Origin: Anthoceros angustus
Taxonomy: Eukaryota > Streptophyta > Anthocerotopsida > Anthocerotales > Anthocerotaceae
Assembly: GCA_010909165.1 (NCBI GenBank)
Contig: MU008160.1
Location: 2,046,001 to 2,110,000, forward strand
Length of the DNA: 64,000 nucleotides
Direction of reading: 5' to 3'
In this document: piece after piece, positions 11,993-21,836 of the stretch
Numbering within the stretch: the stretch's first letter is position 1
How the letters are laid out: each line of letters starts with the position of its first letter
Notes under the pieces: model-generated
Seen by the model: only the letters and a program-made list of their open reading frames with translations
Databases searched by the model: none
Told to the model about the DNA's origin: nothing
Made by a program: the position numbers and the translations under genes

Positions 11993-14048
11993 CGGAGTTG
12001 GAAGCCGGTTCCGCCTTCATAGCCGGAAACCGCCGAGAACTCAAGGTGGAGGAGGAGGAGTATAAGGAGGATCTGTGGAAGGATTCCAGCTTGGGAATGC
12101 GCCTCTAGAGGATTCGGATGAGGGTGGGAGGTTTCAAGGGCAAGAGGAAGAGGGTAGCGACGATCGAATGGGGGTCGGCCAAAAAGGGGAAAACAGAGAG
12201 GAGGAACCCAGCCACACCTAGGGTCACGAGGTCAAATCAGCAGGTCGGGTGAAGGAGGAGAAAATAAAAGGGAGACGGCAGTTGTCCCCCCTGCAGGGGA
12301 TGAGTCGCCGCTAGGGAGGTTGAACGAATGAAGCAAAGTGCATCAACCCCTAGAGAGGAAGGTTAATTTCGGCACCGTGCCCGTGACGGAGCTCAAGGAC
12401 ATTTTTGGCGATATCTCATTAACCCACCAAGTGGAGGAGGAACCGAGGTGGGGAAGCCACCGGAGCGCAATGGCGAATTATTGTGGAAGGAATGGGCATG
12501 GAAGCCCAATTTGGGAGTCCCAGGCTCGCCACGCCATGGCTCGACTCAGCGGATCTTCGATCAGCCCATGGCTCTCACTTGGCTGAGTGTGCAGGGGCAA
12601 CAAGAGAAGTTGCTCAAGGAGAAGTTGGAGGGCCCGGAGGGTGAGAACAAGGTGGCGAGGTCGCAGACGGAGTGCGAGGAGGCATTGTGCAAGGCATGTG
12701 AACAACAAGGCCATGACCACCCAACAGAGGCCCTAGTAAATCAAGTAAAAGGAGCGACGCCACGATTGAGGAGCTCCGAATGAGGTCTCATGAGTCCAAG
12801 AGTGTGGAGACGATGGCGCCCGGAGAAATTCAAGAAACTGGCGGAGAGATATAAGCGGAGAGAGATGAAGCTAGGGCCGAGTCAAGAGAGAGGCAAACCA
12901 AAGAAGGGCAGAGCAACCACCGCAGAGTCAAGCAACCACCGCAGAGTCAAGCAACCACTGGGGAAGCAACCACCACGGTGGCTAAACCGCCACCGCGGAG
13001 GGAGGAACCGAGGTGGGGAAGCCACAGAGCGCCGCAGGGGATACAACTCGGATTCCTAAGGCCCGTTCAGATTGTCCATGGGAGGAGAGGGTAAGGACCT
13101 CAGAAGGTAAAAGGACAGTCGCAAGGCCTGGATGAGGATGCTCATGTCCCCGCCGTCGCATGGTGAGCGTGCTCACTCTAAATGTGTATGTGGTTGTTGG
13201 GATGAGGGGGCGTAAACCATCGTGCAGACATCTTGATCGCCACGCTACGCTGGTTCTTCGAACGGAGCCGGGGCCTACCCCCAAGTGGTGATCGAGGAGA
13301 TGAGCGCGAGGCCGAGCATGGAGGGAGGAGCACACGGTGGCTGTCCAAATGACGAGGAGCGAACAACAAGCATAGGGCCTATAGACGCGACGCCACGGAA
13401 AGACGCCAAGAAACCGCAGCAAGTGAGGTGGAGGTTTTGGGGAGAATCGCCGGATCGAGGCGCAAGGTGAGAGCGAGAGCGAGGGGAACCCCATCGGCAG
13501 TGGCTAGGCAAAGAATCATGACGCGCCTCGCGATTTTAGAGGAGCGCGACATCATGCCGTGGGTTTCTTTTCGTTAGGGATAGGATGTTTTGAGGGTTCA
13601 TGGAGTCGTAGTTACCGGAATTGGTAGGAGCGCCTGTGGTAGTGGGCCATATTTTCTAGACATCGAGAGGAGTGAGCGTGGTGATCCGCAATGGATGTAT
13701 AAGAGACCCTTTTGTGTCTCTCTTAATGCATACCTGTGTGAGCTTCCGTGTTGAACCCACGCCGAGGTTGGTTAGAGACGCCCGATCAAGATCAAATTGG
13801 TTCGATGCACCGTCTTCTCGTCACAAGAAGACCGGGAAGATCCCTGGGTGGTCGAGAGCGGAGTGGCCAAGCTCCACGTCTGGGAGTGGTGAGCGGAGAG
13901 GTAACTGGCGCATGCCGGGAGGGGTAGGAATTTCCGCGGAAGGCTGGGGTGAGACTGCCGCAAGGCGAATCGCCCAAGTACTTACCAGTGTTTTCTTTCC
14001 TGTCCTTCCTTCCCAAACCGCTGCCACCAGAACGTGTTTTATTCCATG

Positions 14049-14110
14049 AGGGGAGGTCTGTGTGGCCCAAGGTGAGGTCTGTGTGGCCCAAGGTGAGGTC
14101 TGTGTGGCCT
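14049..14110. repeat. 21-bp tandem repeat, three copies
   Basis: GAGGTCTGTGTGGCCCAAGGT is repeated three times in direct succession, the third copy diverging at its end. It lies in the non-coding 3' half of the nested element. Confidence 0.9.
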
Positions 14111-14676
14111 GTGAGAAAGAGAAGATTTATTTGTGGAGTGGGAGGTCCCCGGAGGGGGCGGACGAGTGTGTGCTGTAGGGGATTGCGTATGCGTTTGGGG
14201 AAAACGTGGAATGATCGAAAAGAGTGGAAGTGAATGGTGAGATCACGGGAACCATGGAGTGAGGCGCCTGCTCGAGGTCGTGGTGCATAACCCTGAGAAG
14301 ATCCGATTATGGGTATTCCCCGAGAGAAGTAAGAGTACATGTAGGTGTGTGTATGACCATAACCCCAAGGACCGCGCCGTAGAAGCCGGTGACAATAGTC
14401 TCCGCGACACAAGTGCGCGTGGGTCCATTAATGGTTGAATCAGCCACTACGGTGGTTGAACCTCTGTAGTGGCCGAGTCTTCCACGGTGATGGGTTTTGG
14501 GCATGGTAGCTGGTTACGGGGTAGTGATTGATTGTGGTAGGACTAGAGTCCATAGTTTTAGAGCATCTTGACACAAAACCATTCCCTTGGGATCGAATCC
14601 TAGGACTATAACGACATAGAGGGTAAATGTGGCCTCTTTGCGTCTTCGGATGCAAAAAAACCCATTCCACACCAGG

Positions 14677-15915
14677 CTTGGTCATGCCAACAGGGCAAAA
14701 CTAATTGACATGGCTGCTAAGGACTGCTACAGAGAACCCTTACCCAAATGCTTCAAGGACTTGCCTATCTGTGAGGCCTGTATACTTGCTAAGAAAAAGG
14801 AGCAGCCATTTCCCAGTACCCCTGCACACAGAGCCAGCCATGTACTCGAGTTAATTCATGCGGATATATCAGGAAAAATTCATGAGCAATCACTTGGAGG
14901 TTCTCGATATTATCTTAGCCTCACTGATGATTTCAGCAGATACTCATGGACTTTCCCGATGCAGCTCAAGAGTGATATTCTTCAGTTCTTCAAAGCCTGG
15001 CTTCCTGTGGTGCAACGACAAACTGGACAAGTTGTAAAATGGCTTCACACTGACCATGGGACTGAATTTGTCAATACGCAATTTGATGCCTACCTGTAGG
15101 AGTATGGGATTCAGCGTCAGTTGACGGTCCCATACACACCACAACATAACGGAGTTGCTGAGCGTAAAAATCAGACTTTACTCGGCATGACTTTCAGCAT
15201 GTTGTTTTGGGCTGGACTTCCCCAAGGATATTGGGCAGAGGCAGTTGTAGCTGCCACCTACATTCTGAACAGGGTGTATACAAGCTCCGTGAAGGGACAG
15301 ACCCCTTATGAGGTATTTTGGAAACGTAAGCCTAGCATTCTCCACCTTCAAGTCTTCGGCTCCCGCGCTTTTGCTTATATCCCTGCCGAAAAGAGGAGGA
15401 AGTTAGACAATAGGGCACACGGTCTTATTTTCGTGGGATACAGCGAGAATGTCAAAGCTAACAAGCTGTATGATAAACATCGTCACTCTATTATTCTGGC
15501 TCGAAGTGTTACCTTTTTGGAGCCTCATGCGCTTGTGGGAGAGCCACCTTCAGAGGGAGCCACTACAGGTCCAGAGGGAGTTGACGAATATGCAGACCCC
15601 GATGAATCTTCATTTGATCATGAGCCTGCACATGTTGACTACCCTCAAGGCGATGCTGTCCCTGTCGGTGATCCTCCACCAGAACCTAACAATGATCTTG
15701 CACAAGAGCAACCAGATGTGTTAGAACAGGAAGATCCTCAGCAGGCAGCACCTCCCGAGCAAGATCCTCTGGAGGATTTTGACATGCATCAGGATGATCA
15801 CTTGGATGGAGCGCATGATCTGTTGGATGAGAATGATGAGAATGACTTCCAAGGCATTCATGAACATGCTGAACCAGTACCTGACGCTGATGACCCACCT
15901 GTACAGGAGCTTTGA
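14677..15915 (+). pseudogene. Copia integrase with acidic C-terminal region
   Basis: The frame resumes after the nested insertion with LGHANRAKLIDMA, then the zinc-binding part (CEACILAKKKEQPF) and the catalytic core: HADISGKI, DDFSRYSWTF, HTDHGTEFVNTQF and, after an in-frame TAG at about 15,097, PYTPQHNGVAERKNQ, giving the D, D and E of the DDE triad. GYWAEAVVAATYILNR and the GKxPYE-like QTPYEVFWKRKP follow, as usual for Copia integrase. The tail from about 15,540 is acidic and proline-rich. Apart from the stop it is the best preserved domain of the element. Confidence 0.92.
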
Positions 15916-15947
15916 CGCTCCACACGACACAAACCAGTTAGGTCATA

Positions 15948-16727
15948 ATGGAAGGAACCCCTGCATCACCAATAGACTTGACACTCATCTGCAGAGTCAT
16001 GGTTCTCACCGATGACCGCCACAAGCCTTCAATGGTCCGTGTCGCACAATGGTGTGTAGCAATTGAGGCCAAATATCAGTTCTTAATAAAAAACAAGACC
16101 TGGACTCTTGTAGACCTACCACCTGGAAGGAAACCCATCTCCAGTAAGTGGGTGTTCAAGTTGAAATTGAATGCAAAAGGCGAGGTTGCAAGGTTCAAGG
16201 CAAGACTTGTAGCGAGAGGCTTCACTCAAGTTGAGGGCCTGGACTACCAGGAAACCTTCTCACCTGTAGTAAATGCGCAGTCCATCCGTATGATTCTGGC
16301 ACTCGCCACGGAGTACAATTTAGATCTTCAGCAGATGGACGTGTGTACAGCTTTCCTCTATGGGGCCTTGGACGAGGACTTGTACATGCAGCAACCAGAG
16401 GCATATGTTGATAAGAAGCAGCCACACAAAGTGCTAAAACTGCTGAAGTGTATATATGGCCTTAAACAGAGTGGAAGGGTTTGGTATATCACCATTCACG
16501 TATTCCTCTTAAGTATCAACTTTGTGCAAAGCACAGCAGATACAAACGTATACAGGCTTACCAAGGGAGCAGATTATGTAGTCCTGGCAGTGTACGTGGA
16601 CGATGTCATCTTAGCTACCAATAGCCAACCTTTGCCGCCGAAGTCAAAGCTAAGGCCGAAAGAAATTGAAATGAAAGACATTGGAGCCCTCGTGTTCGCT
16701 TTGGGAATTGGGATTATCCCAATGTGA
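15948..16727 (+). pseudogene. Copia reverse transcriptase
   Basis: The frame contains KTWTLVDLPPGRKPISSKWV, KARLVARGFTQVEGLDYQET, LDLQQMDVCTAFLYGALDED and the catalytic YVDDVILATNS at about 16,591-16,625. The order and spacing are those of Copia RT (RVT_2). After the YVDD box the frame is disturbed and a TGA occurs at 16,725. The frame connecting it with integrase is also shifted near 15,915. Confidence 0.93.
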
Positions 16728-16739
16728 CTGAGCAGGTCG

Positions 16740-17875
16740 ATGATAATCCACCAGCTTAAGTATATAAATGAGATACTCGGAAAGTTCAAGCTAGAGGACT
16801 GTCGACCTGCTACTACCCTGGCAGCAATAGGAGTCAAGCTTACTAGTCTGATGTGCCCCCAAACTGCCCAAGACAAAAAGGATATGGAAGGGATTCCATG
16901 TAGGCATGCTGCGGGAAGCCTGATCTTTGTCGAAATTGGATCAGACCTGATGTGCAGTACGCTGTAAGTATGGTTTCCCAATTCCTGGAAAATCCAGGTA
17001 AGGCACACTGGGTAGCAGTAAAAGGGATATTCAGGTACCTCAAAGGCACCATGTATCATGGGCTGATATACAAGAGCAGCAGGCAGGATAAACTTATCTT
17101 GTCGGGATTCACGGATGCCGACCACTACCCCGGCAAAGAATAGGAGTCAAGCTTACTAGTCTGATGTGCCCCCAAACTGCCCAAGACAAAAAGGATATGG
17201 AAGGGATTCCATGTAGTATGCCGCGAAGCCTGATCTTTGTCGAAATTGGATCGCACTGACGCAAGACGTAAGTATGGTTTCCCACCCCGGAAAATCCGTA
17301 AGGCACACCGTAGCGAAAGGGATATTCAGGTACCTCAAAGGCACCATGTATCATGGGCTGATATACAAGAGCAGTAGGCAGGATAAACTTATCTTGTCGG
17401 GATTCACGGATGCTGATTGGGCATCAGATTCAGACTCCCGCAAAAGTCTATCCACATATTGTTTCTTGTTAGCCTCCGCAACTGTTAACTGGAGCAGCAA
17501 AAAGCAAACATCGATATCACTCTCCTCTACCGAGGTAGAGTACAAGTCTCTAACTGAAGCAACAAAGGAGGCAGAGTGGGAGAGGAGGTTCTTACATGAT
17601 CTCGGACAGGAGCAAATTGAGCCAACCCTGATTTCGTGTGACAACATGTCTGCCCTGGCCTTGGTAATCCACACTTCCACGCAAGGACTAAACATATTGA
17701 GATTCAACACCACTATATACGAGATGCTGTGGATAGAGGAGTTACGAAGGTAGGTTTTGTTGGAATAGATAACAACACAGCTGATATCTTGACGAAGGCC
17801 CTGCCAACACACAAGCACTATCAGCACATGGAGGGCTTGGGAATCGATGATTTCACAGCACATACTGAGCAGTGA
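16740..17875 (+). pseudogene. Copia RT end and RNase H, with 306-bp internal tandem duplication
   Basis: The first pass (16,740-17,130) reads SQFLENPGKAHWVAVKGIFR and LIYKSSRQDKLILSGFTDAD and then jumps back. The second pass (from about 17,132) repeats the same stretch with many small deletions and continues DWASDSDSRKSLSTYCF, SSTEVEYKSLTEATKEAEW and, after a shift, NTADILTKALPTHKHYQ to the stop near 17,875. These are the Copia RNase H landmarks. The first pass has the better coding sequence, the second the only complete continuation. Confidence 0.88.
16826..17437. repeat. Tandem duplication, about 306-bp period, copies differ at CAG/CTG sites
   Basis: ATAGGAGTCAAGCTTACTAG starts at 16,826 and again near 17,141. 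Long stretches are identical, but the second copy is missing bases at several places: CCTGG becomes CCGG, CCAGG becomes CCG, AGCAGTAAAAGG becomes AGCGAAAGG, and CACTGGGTAG becomes CACCGTAG. The duplicate is not part of any normal Copia element. Confidence 0.85.
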
Positions 17876-18617
17876 GCAGTGTTTATCTGGTGGGATGGGG
17901 AAGGCAGGCGCCATCCTTCAGTCAGAGGCATCTCCCACAAATTCGTTTTGTGGAAGTACTCCTGACAATCAAACACCTGCCCTTGCTCCCCAGGCGGCCA
18001 GATATCTGTCCACACAGCACAGTGTTTGTGAGTATCATGACAGTAAAACTAGCGAGTCTGCAGCAGGTGGATGAAGCTCCTTGCATACCAAATCACCTGG
18101 CTGCCGACGAATAACTGCTTAGCCAGCAAACCCACAGCCTTCCTTCAAAGTCTTAGCCAGTCTAGCAGTGTCCTTGAGCAGCGCGATCACGCCGCCCGCT
18201 TCCAGATCACGCAGGTTTCGGCCTGCTGTCACCAGGAGAGCACCTCTCCGGTCCATAGATAGGTCGATAGTTATCTGGCAATTACCAATCTGCAGGCGCT
18301 GCCCAACACAGAAGCTCTCACCCCATTCCTCATGATTGTGCCCCTACCGCAAAGAGAGAGCCGGCCCCGCCTTGGGAGCCTCCTCCCAAAGGTTACGCCG
18401 CCCGCTGCTCATACCGCTCCCACTGTCTTCATTCGACAATGCATGTCAATGAATTAGCACGAGAGCACGAAACAAGTGGGCAATGGTAGCGGGCAGCAGC
18501 TTGGATGCCATGGATATGGACAATAAGAACTCGATTGTGGTGGGTGGCGAACGTGGGCAGCAGAATCTCGTGGAGTGAGAAGGACATAGCGTGTAGCTCG
18601 TTGCGCTCGAGAGGGAG

Positions 18618-18826
18618 TGACAAGAGTAAGGACCCTTCGTATAGGGTTTACCTGTTGGGGTTACTCGCTTACTCGTGGTTATTTATAGGGCTGCTTAGAT
18701 GAAGGGTCACGTAGGTGAAGTGGCTTAGAGCAATGAACATTTATATACAACTTTTTTCTTTAATTTATGATTATCAAGTAAAGTTCAGTCGATAGCAATT
18801 GCCTTGCTCTATCCGCAAAATACACA
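18618..18826 (+). repeat. Copia 3' LTR
   Basis: Begins TGACAAGAGTAAGGACCC, right after the polypurine stretch GAGAGGGAG, and ends CAAAATACACA. It matches the 5' LTR almost base for base. The following AACAAGAATCTG is host sequence that also occurs left of the 5' LTR. Confidence 0.9.
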
Positions 18827-18831
18827 AACAA

Positions 18832-19122
18832 GAATCTGTGAAGGAGCGAGTCCATGCACAACCAACTAATACAGTCAGAGGAAAGAAGGGAGTACAAGAC
18901 CTTGAACAAGATAAGGAGATAGATGCGGACCTTTTGGACGATGTTCGCGTTTCACCTATAAGAATGAAAGGGAGAGCAAAGTCAGGAAAAAGAGGAAAGA
19001 GGAACGACATTGACGAGACACCAGCGACAGGGCGCATCATCACCAAAGCAGTGCTAACGGACAACGACAGAGTGGAGCGAGCGCAACAGCGTAAGGACCC
19101 GTTACATCAAATTCGGGAGTGA
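18832..19122 (+). pseudogene. ParB-methyltransferase gene: linker exon right of the Copia insertion
   Basis: The first 137 bp repeat 7,597-7,733 (KESVKERV ... DADLLDDV ... SPIRM) with few changes, then the frame continues into a basic stretch (KGRAKSGKRGKRNDIDETP) and GRIITKAVLTDNDRVERAQ to a stop at 19,122. The internal TAG seen in the left copy is a sense codon here. No domain is recognised; charge and composition suggest a flexible, possibly nuclear, linker ahead of the ParB-like domain. Confidence 0.55.
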
Positions 19123-19155
19123 GCGCACAAGAAGAGATGTCTTCCGCACACGGAT

Positions 19156-19750
19156 ATGGTTGCCATCACCAAGTTGACAAGCGCAGACTATATCATTCGT
19201 GACGCTCAGATCAGAAGAGTTGATGAATCGTGGGAAAAACATCTTCTTCGCGAAATTAAGAAGGGACCTGTACAAGAAGGAGTACTTCCTCTGCTATGTA
19301 TGATCGATCCAAGGGAGTGCGCAAGCGTGGAGGACTTTGATAAAGATAAGTTGAAAAGAAAGCAGTATACTATGGGAGTATTAGGTGGAAACCACAGCTT
19401 CTATGCGTTCCAACGACTGTACGCAAAAGACCCGAAGAACTCACACTTCCAGTATATGGAAGCTCATAAATATGCCGGCTTAACCCAGGCAAAGATGCAG
19501 TGTCTGGCCACATATCACAATGTCAAGGTTCTTGAAGAGAATGTCTTTCATTGAGCAAGTCCGATATATTCACGATGAGATGAAAATTGCGGCAGAGGAG
19601 GGTGTAAACATTACAATGGATTGGAAGTACAACCTATATCGGATGTTAGGCGTCATCGGTGATGCAATAGATCGAGAGGAAATGCAGCGACCTGTCGATC
19701 AGAAAACTACCGTGTTGTGCATTGCTAGTGTCGCGCCTCATATGTGAACA
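19156..19750 (+). pseudogene. ParB-like nucleotide-binding domain, followed by helical region
   Basis: The frame from 19,156 reads DAQIRRVDESWEKHLLREIK, GVLPLLCMIDPRE, then GVLGGNHSFYAFQRLYAK, YMEAHKYAGLTQAKMQCLA and TYHNVK. The GGNHS box followed by an A-x-x-x-L helix, and the later Y-A-G-L-T-x-x-x-x-x-x-L-A-x-x-H-N pattern, are the landmarks of the ParB/Srx N-terminal fold, which binds CTP or acts as a nuclease-like domain in partition and phage proteins. After a one-base shift near 19,550 it continues SFIEQVRYIHDEMKIAAEEG and LYRMLGVIGDAIDREEMQRP to a stop at 19,747. The protein would have been nuclear or carried by a mobile element. The gene lacks an intact frame. Confidence 0.65.
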
Positions 19751-19828
19751 TGGGTAAATGAGGTTTTCGATCTTTGGGAGAGGGGTGAGCTGCCCGAGCA
19801 AGGTAACCGGAGGAAAGGCAGCAAGAGA

Positions 19829-20406
19829 GGTAAATTAAAACGAGGGGGGCCGGATATGGAACCAGCAATGCGTGATCCAAATTTGATTATAAAGCCAATG
19901 CATGCGACCAATTGGAGAGTTTTCCAGGGCATGCCTCCCGGGGAAGCAAGTGAACGAATAATGTTGTTTGCGTTGGAGAAAATGATTCAAGGCAAGTTGA
20001 CAGTGAGCGGCATGAAGACATGGATAACAAAGGCAAAGAAGTTGAATGTCATCCAGACAACATTTTGCTCTAGGCTGAGGTGCAATTCATTTGGAGAAGT
20101 CGAGCGAGAATACCCGAGGTAAATTAAAACGAGGGGGGCCGGATATGGAACCAGCAATGCGTGATCCAAATTTGATTATAAAGCCAATGCATGCGACCAA
20201 TTGGAGAGTTTTCCAGGGCATGCCTCCCGGGGAAGCAAGTGAACGAATAATGTTGTTTGCGTTGGAGAAAATGATTCAAGGCGAGTTGACAGTGAGCGAC
20301 ATGAAGACGTGGATAACAAAGGCAAAGAAGTTGAATGTCATCCAGACAACATTTTGCTCTAGGCTGAGGTGCAATTCATTTGGAGAAGTCGAGCGAGAAT
20401 ACCCGA
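19829..20406. repeat. 289-bp perfect-period tandem duplication inside the ParB-methyltransferase gene
   Basis: The unit beginning GAGGTAAATTAAAACGAG occurs at 19,829-20,117 and 20,118-20,406, nearly identical, with four bases (GAGG) shared at the junctions. Both copies encode MRDPNLIIKPMHATNWRVFQ ... ALEKMIQG ... MKTWITKAKKLNVIQ. Because 289 is not a multiple of three, the duplication shifts the frame; one copy is enough to give a continuous protein. Confidence 0.92.
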
Positions 20407-20485
20407 GGCACTGAACACCAAAAGATATAGCGAAATTTCAACCGGTATTTGATCACATTGTATTGTCCGCATGTGAGTTAGCAAG

Positions 20486-20505
20486 TGCGCAAACCAATTT
20501 GCGCA
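20486..20505. repeat. Short hairpin TGCGCAAA-ccaa-TTTGCGCA
   Basis: An 8-bp perfect stem with a 4-nt loop lies in what appears to be a short intron of the ParB-methyltransferase gene (the coding frame stops near 20,475 and resumes near 20,555). The same core word builds the stem at 6,900-6,949, and an imperfect version follows a GTAAGT at 21,893. Confidence 0.75.
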
Positions 20506-20554
20506 TTGTTCTTCATGTTATAGCTGAGAGCGTCTCTTCATTGTGTAGACACTA

Positions 20555-21836
20555 AAGCAGGCTGAAGAGTATAAAGAGAAGATGATTCCCGATAGCTTCA
20601 AAGAGAACATCAATGCGGCAAGAAATTGGAAGAGGGTAGAAGATTTGCAGAGAGAGCTGGCAGAGGAAGACAAAGACGCAAAACTTGCCATTTTCCATGT
20701 TCCTAACAGCAAGAAAAAATTCAATTACCAAATAATCACTGCTGATATTCGTGAAATGGCTGCCTATCTAGGGAAAAGAGAATACAAGCTTTTGGTCATC
20801 GATTTATCAAGAGGCAATTTATCGGAGATATGGGATAAGGAGTTGACGTGTGAGGATTTGGAAAAGATAATGGATGGATTCATGACAATCACCGAATGCA
20901 AGACTTTCCGGGTGGTATTTATGCATGGACCAAATCAGATGCACTATGTCAAAAAGCAATGCTCTGCAAAAATGGTATGAAAGGGGGGGGAGTTTACACA
21001 ATGGTATGAGAGAAAGACAACTTGATTATGGACGACGGACTTTATGAAAACTGCGAGTACATGACTATAGGGTATGGTGTTCACCCTACAGTTGAGGATA
21101 TCAGGAAGTGCAATGCATTGTCCAATAGTGCGGCAGAAGAGGTTGGAGCTATGCCCGCATTTATCCGACAAAACGCAGTCGTGAAGAAACTTTTGAATAT
21201 GTCTAACGATGGCCACGTTGTTTCTCCTTACCAAAAGCCAATAGGGTCGATGGTGCTGCTATATGACCTGTTCACAGAAAGAGGAGAATGGGTTATAGAT
21301 GGATGCTCGGGAAGTGGGAGTGGAATACTGGCGGCATTACCAGAAGGGCGTAATTGTATTGTTGTTGACCAAGAATAAAGGAGCACCATATTCATCAAAC
21401 AGCATATTACAGGCCATGAAGTATTTCTTACCGACGAGGAAGAGTTGACTGCCAAACCACACAAACGTGGACATCCGATTTTTTTCGCCAAGGAGATGGC
21501 AAGAGGGAGATCTGTTAAGCCCAGGGCTGCAACACTTCACTTGATCCAAGGAACATGCGCACCCATCGACCTTCAAGAGTTGAGTCAAACACAGGGGCCC
21601 CAGAAGAAAAAGGAGAAAGACCGTAAAAAGAGTACGAAAAAGCCTAAGAACCAGGACGGGAAAGAAGTGCCAAGACCAGAAGAAAGCGACCCTACATGGG
21701 ACAATCAACATATGGAGACGTTTAGCTTTGGCGAATCCCAAGGTGGAGACACGAAAGATCTTCCTCTTGCTATTTACGATCCTCAACAGCTGCAAGCGAA
21801 CGATGATATCATCGTTCTCAGGACCGAAAGATAAGA
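20555..21836 (+). pseudogene. Beta-class N6-adenine/N4-cytosine DNA methyltransferase domain
   Basis: From about 20,555 the frame reads QAEEYKEKMIPDSFKENI, then EYKLLVIDLSRGNLSEIWDK, EDLEKIMDGFM and FRVVFMHGPNQMHYVKK; after a shift near 20,980 it continues SPYQKPIGSMVLLYDLF and GEWVIDGCSGSGSGILAAL, then GRNCIVVDQE. The order (catalytic-motif region first, then motif X with the KP box, then motif I binding S-adenosylmethionine) is that of beta-class enzymes (N6_N4_Mtase). Where DPPY or a close variant should stand, the sequence has DLSRGN, so catalysis is doubtful. A TAA at 21,376 breaks the frame before a basic tail (KKKEKDRKKSTKKPKNQ) ending at 21,834. Upstream lies the ParB-like domain, giving a ParB-MTase architecture known from phages and bacterial mobile DNA. 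Confidence 0.65.

Larger units (their letters stand above)
10681..14671 (+). mobile_element. Nested 3,991-bp insertion with CCAGG target-site duplication (non-autonomous LTR-type)
   Basis: The insertion starts TGTGGAGTATC and ends CATTCCACA, so it has TG...CA ends and a short inverted terminus (TGTGG/CCACA). It is flanked by CCAGG at 10,676-10,680 and again at 14,672-14,676. Removing it together with one CCAGG rejoins the Copia motif as WHARLGHA, which proves the boundaries. It contains a gag-like ORF (11,382-11,992) but no RT, RNase H or integrase. I could not find two matching LTRs, so it is either a large retrotransposon derivative with very diverged or short LTRs or a different TG...CA element. 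The position of ACATTTTGCTGCTGCC at about 10,936 resembles the LTR/internal junction of the Gypsy element at 56,714. Confidence 0.85.
7730..18826 (+). mobile_element. Ty1/Copia LTR retrotransposon, 11.1 kb including a nested 4.0-kb insertion
   Basis: The LTRs are 7,730-7,941 and 18,618-18,826, about 210 bp each and nearly identical; both end CAAAATACACA. TGGTATCAGAGC follows the 5' LTR, the classic primer-binding site for initiator Met tRNA in plant Copia elements. A purine-rich GAGAGGGAG precedes the 3' LTR. Gene order is gag, protease, integrase, RT, RNase H, which defines Copia. Without the nested insertion the element is about 7.1 kb. Coding frames are interrupted by several single-base shifts, an in-frame TAG in integrase at about 15,097 and a 306-bp tandem duplication in the RNase H region, so it is inactive as assembled. 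The bases next to the two LTRs do not form a matching 5-bp duplication; instead about 137 bp of host sequence is present on both sides. Confidence 0.95.

Noticed and set aside
12430-13030. Repeated GGAGGAACCGAGGTGGGGAA inside the nested element as possible LTRs
   Set aside because: The shared stretch is only about 25 bp (12,436 and 13,000), lies far from both ends of the element and has no TG...CA borders.
15097-15099. The TAG inside Copia integrase as a programmed readthrough codon
   Set aside because: Readthrough or frameshift sites in retroelements lie at the gag-pol border, not inside integrase; the element also carries several other frame breaks.
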